Notes under the pieces: model-generated
Told to the model about the DNA's origin: nothing
The model's database searches: none
The model's input: only the letters and a program-made list of their open reading frames with translations
Origin: Enoplolaimus lenunculus
Taxonomy: Eukaryota > Nematoda > Enoplea > Enoplida > Thoracostomopsidae
NCBI GenBank assembly: GCA_030248215.1
Contig: JASANG010000694.1
Coordinates: forward strand, 1-64,000
DNA length: 64,000 nucleotides
Direction: 5' to 3'
Translations under genes and position numbers: made by a program
In this document: in pieces, positions 59,601-64,000 of the stretch
How the letters are laid out: every line of letters begins with the position of its first letter
How positions within the stretch are numbered: the stretch's first letter is position 1

Positions 59601-60713
59601 AAACGCAGATGCTTCAATTTCAGGAAACGATCCTTCACTGGCTTCTGTGCATCCGTCCAGCGGCTGCCAGACCACTTTTGCTTCACGCGATTCGATCGAT
59701 AGGATTGTCGCTGGTTTCAACCGCGATAACATTTCTTTCAGCTTTGCTTCTTCGTCCGCTAAAATTTTAAGGATGCAAAAATTAACGCAGATTAGATCTC
59801 GATAAGAGATATTTGATATAGTGTTGAGACACAATTTAGTTCGTTACACAGTCTCTTAAAACTAAAATTTTATAAATCTTAATATCATGGCTTTTGCATA
59901 ATATTGAACTGAACATATTCCTATATCAATGATACAAGAATGTAGCCGATCCAGTGGAGTTAGGGGTTCAAATCGACTTTGCAATTTTTGTCCACGGTAT
60001 TAGGAAAATTTTTCAGCTAGTCCCACAAAAAACCACTACCGAAATTTCTATGGAAGTAATTCTTTTTCCAAAGTCCCGGCTACCCTTTGATGAACTATAT
60101 CAGTACAACCGTGGGGTTAGGGGTAGAATTCACATACTGAAGTTTGCTTTACTCCATTTACTCTTGCGTGAAGTGAACTTTTCACGCGGATTTGTGACGA
60201 CTTCTAAGGCAAAACCGGAATTAAAAACACCGGAGCCGGAAAGTAAAAATAATACGGGATTTGCTACCAGAAGCAAATCGTTAAAAACAACCATTAACAG
60301 AAAAATTCATTTTTAGCAGTTTACTTAAAATATTACACAACCACAAAATCTTTTCCGCATTTTGTTAGCAAACATGTTAACGCGCAACTTTTTACTGCTT
60401 ATATTGAGTTAAAAAGTCATTTTTCAGAAATGAATATATAAAATTCATATCTAATACGTTAAGTCAAAATTATCTAAAAACCGGATTTTCTTACCGGAGC
60501 CAGATTTCCCGTAACATTTTAAAATTTTGAATACAGTGGACGAAGAGTGTACAAAAGCCATTACGGTCCTTTATTTATATATACCTGTGAGCGTAAATCC
60601 GTTTTTGTTGCTGTCTACGGAAACTTGACTCATATCATCGTTGCTATGCGCTCCTCCAGTCAAATGCGATGGATCATCGAGAAGTGGAACCGCTCGTTTA
60701 CTATATCGCATAT
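44847..60713 (-). CDS. FNDC3: FNDC3 orthologue (fibronectin type III domain-containing protein 3), N-terminal exons missing
   Basis: In vertebrates FNDC3A and FNDC3B are single-pass membrane proteins of ER, Golgi and vesicles, tied to cell adhesion and secretion. Twenty coding exons are recognised (listed separately). Together they give nine FN3 domains in the vertebrate order, then a linker and a C-terminal anchor (AAAIIALFMFLAVVVASIVQ) with almost no cytosolic tail. Conserved landmarks include YDVLLAEKFVDAKYKIVY in domain 1, PPDPPQIEC and LKLKW in domain 8, and IYQGPDTSY in domain 9. Splice sites are standard and phases fit, except between 52273-52448 and 50843-51459. The proline-rich N-terminus was not found. 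It should lie right of 60713 or outside the window. Domains 6 and 7 carry long Ser/Gly-rich inserts absent from vertebrates. Confidence 0.9.
45237..45571 (-). CDS. FNDC3: FNDC3 exon 19, end of FN3-9 and linker with poly-Asn
   Basis: IYQGPDTSYSLSGLPSGATF, RVRVCLVRVSPALF, then a Ser/Asn/Thr linker with an Asn run coded by an (AAT)n microsatellite. Acceptor TTTCAG, donor ACG/GTTAGT. Confidence 0.9.
45417..45443. repeat. (AAT)n microsatellite inside FNDC3 coding sequence
   Basis: Nine AAT codons in a row on the minus strand encode polyasparagine in the linker between FN3-9 and the membrane anchor. Its length is likely to vary between individuals. Confidence 0.9.
46166..46499. mobile_element. Tc1/mariner-type MITE with GC-rich minisatellite inside, in an FNDC3 intron
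   Basis: Perfect 23-bp inverted ends beginning CAGTCACGGACAGAATTAAG, with TA on each side (46164-46165 and 46500-46501). The interior is a tandem array of about 24-base units built from 'gaaccgcggtcg(a/c)agtcgc'. It lies between FNDC3 exons 18 and 19. Open frames over the array on both strands are by-products of the repeat. Confidence 0.85.
46714..46892 (-). CDS. FNDC3: FNDC3 exon 18, FN3-9 first half
   Basis: SPRVSEVTENSCRIEWSSGK, IIYQLQFQQVAGSGNSG, then a His run and DDFKT. Acceptor GTTTTTAG, donor ACG/GTAAGC. Confidence 0.9.
47392..47561 (-). CDS. FNDC3: FNDC3 exon 17, end of FN3-8
   Basis: PVYEGTNHSHKVPRLSECTT, YKFRIRSTSSTGGTGPWSEP, then VAFTTSRAPPPPVK. Acceptor TGTTTTAG, donor AAA/GTAAGT. 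Confidence 0.9.
47562..48080. other. FNDC3 intron 16
   Basis: Includes a short TIR-like/TTAGGC-like patch at 47920-47995 ('cttaagcttacgcttaag', 'gcgtttaggtttag'). No other feature. Confidence 0.4.
48081..48407 (-). CDS. FNDC3: FNDC3 exon 16, end of FN3-7 and start of FN3-8
   Basis: IRIHAINEHGTGPSSSVIRV, linker LPPDPPQIEC, NSLKLKW, a Thr/Gly-rich loop, then YSLEIENKTGR. Acceptor ATTGCAG, donor CAG/GTAAAT. Confidence 0.9.
48921..49351 (-). CDS. FNDC3: FNDC3 exon 15, FN3-7 with a long loop
   Basis: ITVIWDEPVNNGSTITGYSI, about 90 residues of Ser/Asn/Asp-rich loop, then YTICDLQPETTYK. Acceptor CTTCAG, donor CAA/GTAAGC. Confidence 0.9.
49805..49918 (-). CDS. FNDC3: FNDC3 exon 14, end of FN3-6 and start of FN3-7
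   Basis: AVNGMGTSRFSKIETCQTPP, then the linker PGPPASVPNV. Acceptor TTACAG, donor GAG/GTGAGT. 38 codons, phase 0 on both sides. Confidence 0.88.
50398..50569 (-). pseudogene. LINE remnant (C-terminal end of a reverse-transcriptase ORF) in an FNDC3 intron
   Basis: The minus strand reads NSAICTECGELDKDLDHLIL, NCIASAALRRRALQLYNDL and on to a stop. The C-x2-C-x8-H-x4-C box followed by an Arg-rich helix is the usual C-terminal zinc motif of Jockey/I/CR1-type LINE ORF2 proteins. Only the last 57 codons or so are recognisable. It sits between FNDC3 exons 13 and 14 in the gene's own orientation. Confidence 0.65.
50843..51459 (-). CDS. FNDC3: FNDC3 exon 13, Ser/Gly-rich insert and FN3-6 second half
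   Basis: 617 bases, the longest exon. About 165 residues of Ser, Gly, Ala, Thr and Pro low-complexity precede the conserved FTTIYTGTSCSTELRSLTPA and VYIYRIQ. Acceptor TATGCAG, donor CAG/GTATAA. The 5' phase does not match exon 12, so a small exon or another acceptor is likely. Confidence 0.82.
51460..52272. other. FNDC3 intron 12
   Basis: Should contain a missing small exon or alternative acceptor, because the flanking exons do not agree in phase. None was found by eye. Confidence 0.4.
52273..52448 (-). CDS. FNDC3: FNDC3 exon 12, end of FN3-5 and start of FN3-6
   Basis: AGAWSEVFEAKTGAGPPETP, then VIIVSWHEPIFDNGMPITEY. Acceptor TTTTTAAG, donor GCG/GTTAGT, leaving two bases. The next recognised exon needs one. 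Confidence 0.88.
52920..53173 (-). CDS. FNDC3: FNDC3 exon 11, FN3-5 core
   Basis: VPEKSDVSDIISYDVEITQL, a Ser-rich loop, then GLLPGRRYAFRVKAHNSAG. Acceptor TTATAG, donor GGG/GTACCT. Confidence 0.9.
53369..53648. mobile_element. Degenerate relative of the Tc1-type MITE, in an FNDC3 intron
   Basis: The left end TACAGTTGCGGTTAGAATTA, then AGTGC, and the right end 'gcacttaattacggattgctagctgta' (two words: gcacttaattacgg, attgctagctgta) mirror each other imperfectly. TA lies on each side. The AATTAAGTGC core is shared with 46166-46499, and the interior is again rich in 'gcg' words. Confidence 0.55.
53968..54073 (-). CDS. FNDC3: FNDC3 exon 10, end of FN3-4 and start of FN3-5
   Basis: YSDVLTVDTVPVPPGPCRGI, then NSLHIKW. 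The VPPGPC linker is shared with vertebrate FNDC3. Acceptor ATTGCAG, donor GGG/GTTAGT. Confidence 0.9.
54074..55138. repeat. FNDC3 intron 9 with TATCCGGT-rich repeat
   Basis: From 54617 to 54975 the words tatccggt, accggata and gttccggt recur in both orientations, as in the repeats at 58600-58645, 60215-60500 and the very end of the window. A 'gcgttgccgcgcggcgagcg' patch lies at 55030-55050. Confidence 0.55.
55139..55365 (-). CDS. FNDC3: FNDC3 exon 9, FN3-4 core
   Basis: APKDHGGGQIERYMLEQQ, an Ala/Ser-rich loop, WTEVYSGLERDF, then SYRFRVVCVSAGGRSG. Acceptor CATTTTAG, donor GGG/GTACCT. Confidence 0.9.
55619..55757 (-). CDS. FNDC3: FNDC3 exon 8, end of FN3-3 and start of FN3-4
   Basis: KASNTDGESGFSDVVTFRTE, then APTRLMVKGRVHTTAVRLIW. 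Acceptor GTTTTAG, donor GGG/GTAAGT. Confidence 0.88.
56299..56385 (-). CDS. FNDC3: FNDC3 exon 7, FN3-3 middle
   Basis: 29 codons: GYGFQTVYDGSDSSYLQPHL, then DRNKEYRFR, aligning with GYGFKPKYDG in human FNDC3A. Acceptor TTTACAG, donor AGA/GTAGGT. Confidence 0.88.
56573..56645. repeat. (AAT)n microsatellite in an FNDC3 intron
   Basis: About 24 ATA/AAT units, nearly uninterrupted, between FNDC3 exons 6 and 7. Confidence 0.9.
56780..56880. mobile_element. Truncated 'ccgagaccgagacc' element in an FNDC3 intron
   Basis: 'ttaaaaaccgagaccgagac' followed by 'ctcgccttggttaac' resembles one end of the 708-bp element at 62207-62914. The other end is not found. Confidence 0.5.
57008..57167 (-). CDS. FNDC3: FNDC3 exon 6, end of FN3-2 and start of FN3-3
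   Basis: EYSDVLTVSTSGQAPSTPDP, then DLGLIWTKRAEDEHFTLQMD. Acceptor TGTTTCAG, donor ACG/GTGCGG (weak). Confidence 0.85.
57580..57761 (-). CDS. FNDC3: FNDC3 exon 5, FN3-2 core
   Basis: NAYILESDCGK...WNEVYRGTSKTHKMQKL, then SYCFRLSATNDLG. The donor AAG/GTCAGA is chosen because it keeps frame into the next exon. Confidence 0.88.
57973..58117 (-). CDS. FNDC3: FNDC3 exon 4, end of FN3-1 and start of FN3-2
   Basis: Encodes a G-strand end (AAAGFSTK), a linker (PARPDKPQPPRV) and the B strand TTINLKWS. Acceptor TGTTGCAG, donor AGC/GTACGT. Confidence 0.88.
58927..58986 (-). CDS. FNDC3: FNDC3 exon 3, FN3-1 middle
   Basis: A 60-base exon encoding GPDTAYRLRDLKPATEYFVK. Acceptor TGTTTTAG, donor AA/GTGAGT. 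It is too short to show as an open frame, but the phase is exact on both sides. Confidence 0.88.
59542..59758 (-). CDS. FNDC3: FNDC3 exon 2, FN3-1 first half
   Basis: Begins with a short helix (DEEAKLKEMLSRLK) as in vertebrate FNDC3, then the A-B strands with V-V-W and YDVLLAEKFVDAKYKIVYR. Acceptor ATTTTAG, donor TCG/GTTAGT. Confidence 0.9.
59759..60584. repeat. FNDC3 intron 1, with CCGGAG-like patches
   Basis: 'aaacaccggagccgg' (60225) and 'aaaccggattttcttaccgg' (60478) mark degraded members of the CCGGAG family. A 120-codon plus-strand frame over this area is compositionally repeat-like and is not called a gene. Confidence 0.5.
60585..60713 (-). CDS. FNDC3: FNDC3 exon 1 (first recognised), linker before FN3-1
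   Basis: Encodes a Ser/Asp-rich linker (RYSKRAVPLLDDPSHLTGGA...). The acceptor is TTTAAG and the donor ACAG/GTATAT. It leaves one base, which fits the next exon exactly. No start codon is needed, since upstream exons are expected. Confidence 0.65.
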
Positions 60714-61730
60714 CTTAAACACAAACAATGCTTTACAATGCAACACAATACATCGTTACATAGGTACAATGTCTGACGTTTCACTGGTTGCCGCGGGGGG
60801 ATGAGGGCCCTCCCAACAAGACCAATGTGCCGCCACTCGGCAAATTTCCCCAGCTTTAGCCCACGCACTCACTCGAAAAATCCCCCGGGTTCGCAATTTC
60901 ATCTGAAAATTGTGGGAAAAAGCACACGGGTTTTGGTTACCGAAAAGACCAGCAGACGCAATTCTGTCCATTTGCCCATTGCCGAGCCTTTGAGTTGTTG
61001 ATTGGATAAGTGCCCTTAAGCAAAAATTTTGCTCATATTTTCCAAAAACACAATTTTTCTTTCCTCTGGTTTAACCCGGGGCATTTCTTTGCAAGCCACC
61101 CCCATTCGGTAAATCACCCCACGTTGAACCTGAGGTACATCTGAAAAAGCCCGACCCCTCTTGACACTGGGTTAGCAGAATGCCAGAATGTGAGCAACAA
61201 AATAAAAAAACGAAATAAAGACATACCTGAGGTCAGCTAAATAGTTAAATGTTGTATTTTCACTCGAAGAAACAGTTAGTGGCATCAATGCTTCAAATAC
61301 CCACAGGCCGGGGTTTAACCGGAGTTCCTGTTCCGGTAGGAATTCCTGCAAAAATTCAATTCCCGTTCCTGTTGTGGTTCCTGCATTCAAAGATGCAGGA
61401 ACCTGAATTTTTACGATTTTGTGCAAATTATTCAAAATCATTTAAATATTTGAAACATTGTGTTTAAAAATTGTATTTCTAATGAGCATTTCTGCAATTA
61501 GTTCAATTTTTCTGTTAGTAAACTGTTAGATTCAAAATCTGATGTGGTTTCCAAAACTTTATGCAAAATAGCTCAAAATTCGCTTAAACCATTTTTTGAT
61601 AAGTTCTCTGAAAAGTTCAATAGCAATTCGGTGATAAAAATATTTCAAATTCCGGTTCCCATTCCGGTTCCGCATAGTAATTGAATTCCTGTTCCTGTTC
61701 CGGCAAAATTTAGTTCTTGTTGGGACCCTG
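60714..61730. repeat. Upstream of the recognised FNDC3 exons; TTCCGGTTCC-rich repeat
   Basis: Segment 61305-61720 is built from ttcctgttccgg and ggaattcctg words in both orientations. Before it, 60785-61160 is an unrelated GC-richer stretch. No further FNDC3 exon was recognised. Confidence 0.5.
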
Positions 61731-61904
61731 GGCCAATGTAAAGATCAAGGGCGGAACGCTTTTCTGTGGGACTGCAATAGAGTAAGCTTAAAACTTTAGA
61801 CTATTTTTTGCTTGGCTTAAGCTTAGGCTTAGGAATATGATCATACTTACGCTTAGGCTTAGGAATATACTTATAATACTGTTCCGCCCCTGTTCAATGT
61901 GGCG
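61731..61904. mobile_element. GGCCAATGTAAAGA-family MITE, longest copy
   Basis: Left 'ggccaatgtaaagatcaagg', then gcggaac; right 'gttccgcccctgttcaatgt', then ggcg, its imperfect mirror. Inside are two gcttaggcttaggaatat units (61821 and 61851). Confidence 0.65.
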
Positions 61905-62197
61905 TAGGCGTCTGATTACGTTTCATACTAGTTTCCATTTATCCGGGTGCAACCGCAATTCCGATTCCGATTAGAATTCCGATTCAAAACGAGGTCCGAT
62001 TCCGATTGCACAATCAATCGAAATCGGAGAATACTAGATTGCATTCAGATATCAGAACGTAGCTTACAATTCTTCCTTCCATGGCTTAAGGTATCAAAAG
62101 TGTTTACATAATAAAATTTAACATCTCACGCCCATGAGACCTGCAAAAAGCTGAAGTTGCTATTGTTGAAGCAAGTAATGCCTGATGAAAAAATTTC
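61905..62197. other. No gene recognised; short GATTCCGATT-type repeat
   Basis: 'gggtgcaaccgcaattccg' at 61956 and repeated 'attccgattc' words to 62030 resemble the ends of the CCGGAG family. Confidence 0.45.
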
Positions 62198-62206
62198 GCT
62201 ATGAAT

Positions 62207-62914
62207 TCGGGATGGGCGGTTTCGGTCAAAAAAGCGAGAGCGAGACAGAGACCCAACCTACCGAGACCGAGACTTTTGGTCTCGGTCTTGGTCAATTTTT
62301 AACCGTTATCGAAAATAAAAATAAGATTTTTTAACAAAACTTTTGAATATTTCCATCTGCTTTGAATTGCCGCTTCATACAATTAAACTAATAAAACGCC
62401 CCCAAAATTTATTTTTTACTTAATTTTTCACTTGACTACTGTCGACATACCCTTCGAACAGGCTCGGGATAAATCACACTGTCTCAAAACACGGTACAAT
62501 CCCTAATTCACAGCTATAGCGTTGTTTTTACTCGGGCAAACCGAATAGACTGGAAAACTTTTAACATAGCGTGACGTTATAAATGCGGATGGCCCATAAT
62601 TAATTAAACGATGCCTTAAATGTTTTAAATACAAAAATGCAACTATTTGTGCTTTGTCACAATAAAATCAAAGTTTCAAAAATAGAATTTTGGGTAAACG
62701 GAAGGGTCATTCTGTTTCTAAAGTTGTGTTGGTAGGCGAAATGCGCAAGTACTTCCGCGCCAAAGCGGCGATCTAAGGAAAATTTTTCTGATTGCTTATT
62801 GCTTTTTCTCCTCTTTGGTCACGGTTTGCAATCGACCGAGTCTGAAAAAAAGCCAAACCGAGACCGAAACCAGCCAAATCCCGAGACTTGCCGAGACCGA
62901 GACCACCCATCCGT
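62207..62914. mobile_element. 708-bp TIR element with 9-bp target duplication (hAT- or MULE-like, non-autonomous)
   Basis: Imperfect inverted ends (tcgggatgggcggtttcggt on the left; right end mirrored as acggatgggtggtctcggt) are rich in ccgagacc words. The flanks are identical: GCTATGAAT at 62198-62206 and at 62915-62923. No transposase frame is present. An 8-9 bp duplication points to hAT or Mutator-like machinery. Confidence 0.75.
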
Positions 62915-62923
62915 GCTATGAAT

Positions 62924-64000
62924 CTATTAATTTTCATAGTCACGCAATAATTATTAGTAGATATTCATTCTAACACACAAAAAACTACGAAAACAGCATT
63001 TGAAATAATTTATTATGAAAACTTTATTTTCTTCGGATATGACCAAAAGTTGTGTGAGACCGAAACAGTTCACGGAGTTCACGGCAGGTCTACGCCCATT
63101 CCTGGATCGGATGAAGGTTATTAATTTTGCTTAGGCTTAGACATAGTTATAGACCCATTTTTACGATGAAGTTTAGGCTTAGCCTTAGGAATAATAGAAA
63201 TATGCTGAGTGCTCAGATATATTCTGTTACGCTCCTAGAATACGTAACACCCTTCATCTATATCTGGTTTTCCAACGTTACTTTAACCGAATAAACACTG
63301 TCAACGTACACGGTCATATGCAAACATTTACATAACATGAGTGATAGAAAAAATATTTAAAAGTAAAGTATATCAGTTCGATATTACTTAGCATAAATAC
63401 AAATGAAGGTATGAATTTTTTGAAGTTTTAAAAGTAATTAACATCCGGCAAGTTAAAAAACCGGCGCCGGAGCCGGGTGTCGATTTTTGCTGGAGCCAGA
63501 TATACGGTTGCACCCTGAATTTCAGTATAAACTTGCTGTTCCAATTCCGATTCCGGCAAAATCCAGTTCCGCTTTGCAGCCTGTCATTTATATATGTATC
63601 TAATTAAAGCCTCCAGTTTGAATATGAGTACAAACTAATAAATTTTACACTACGCACACTGATGACGTTCTAAGAAACAAAAAAACGGTATGCTTTATTG
63701 TCAGTACGTGGCATGATGTTAATTTACCGAATACTGGATCCGAATACTAACCGAATATAGCATCTAAATTTGTACACTGGCTGAATTATATAAATCGCAC
63801 AATTGTACGACTATGTTTACAGAATTAAAACTAACAGGTAACTATAATTTTTGATTTTTACTGCAGCGTATCAAAACTTGAACTCATTGACATGTCCAGA
63901 AAACCAATCGCGGCAATATGTTGAAGACGCTCACTTGTAAAAGACAACTTTCGAAATGCGGTACAACCACCGCAAATATCCGGTATCCGGTACGTTTAAA
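62924..64000. repeat. No gene recognised; TTAGGC-like and CCGG-rich repeats
   Basis: 'gcttaggcttag' at 63129 and 'gtttaggcttagccttagg' at 63170 are telomere-like words. 63440-63570 has ccggcgccggagccggg and 'ggttgcaccctg', the end motif of the CCGGAG family. The window ends in 'tatccggtatccggta'. No FNDC3 exon was recognised here. Confidence 0.5.

Noticed and set aside
60756-61001. Frames on both strands in a GC-richer patch, considered as an upstream FNDC3 exon
   Set aside because: No likeness to the FNDC3 N-terminus and no matching splice phase.

Overview
The window is animal nuclear DNA: AT-rich, with spliced genes, many short inverted-repeat transposons and two large virus-like elements. 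Scattered runs of (TTAGGC)n-like sequence, the telomere hexamer of many nematodes, and the mix of elements suggest a nematode or another invertebrate with a repeat-rich genome. The species cannot be fixed from the sequence.

Layout. Positions 1 to about 8.5 kb hold most of a Ty3/Gypsy-type LTR element (gag, a 1451-codon pol ending in a PHD-like finger, and a third ORF). Its 5' end lies outside the window. From 9 to 17.9 kb there are repeats (a Harbinger-like MITE with TAA duplications, TA-flanked MITEs, a minisatellite), one unrecognised single ORF (12.2 kb) and the 3' end of an unrecognised spliced gene (14.5-15.3 kb).

Positions 17919-33157 are a complete-ended Polinton/Maverick: 67-bp perfect terminal inverted repeats starting 5'-AG and a 6-bp target duplication (ATTGTA). 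Its left part has a broken protein-primed DNA polymerase on the minus strand. A divergent promoter region with repeated CRE-like motifs follows, then a plus-strand block: YqaJ-type nuclease, small basic protein, major capsid protein, packaging ATPase, two small conserved proteins, a NADAR-domain gene and an unknown ORF. No integrase or protease was found. The right third instead holds long direct repeats and a minus-strand gene with phase-0 introns and a duplicated exon.

Positions 33.2-44.8 kb look gene-free and are full of dispersed inverted-repeat elements, some nested. From 44847 to 60713, on the minus strand, lies most of a FNDC3 orthologue: 20 recognisable coding exons giving nine fibronectin type III domains and a C-terminal membrane anchor, with MITEs, a LINE remnant and microsatellites in its introns. 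Its N-terminal exons lie to the right of the recognised part or outside the window. The last 3 kb holds more repeats, including a 708-bp element with a 9-bp target duplication.
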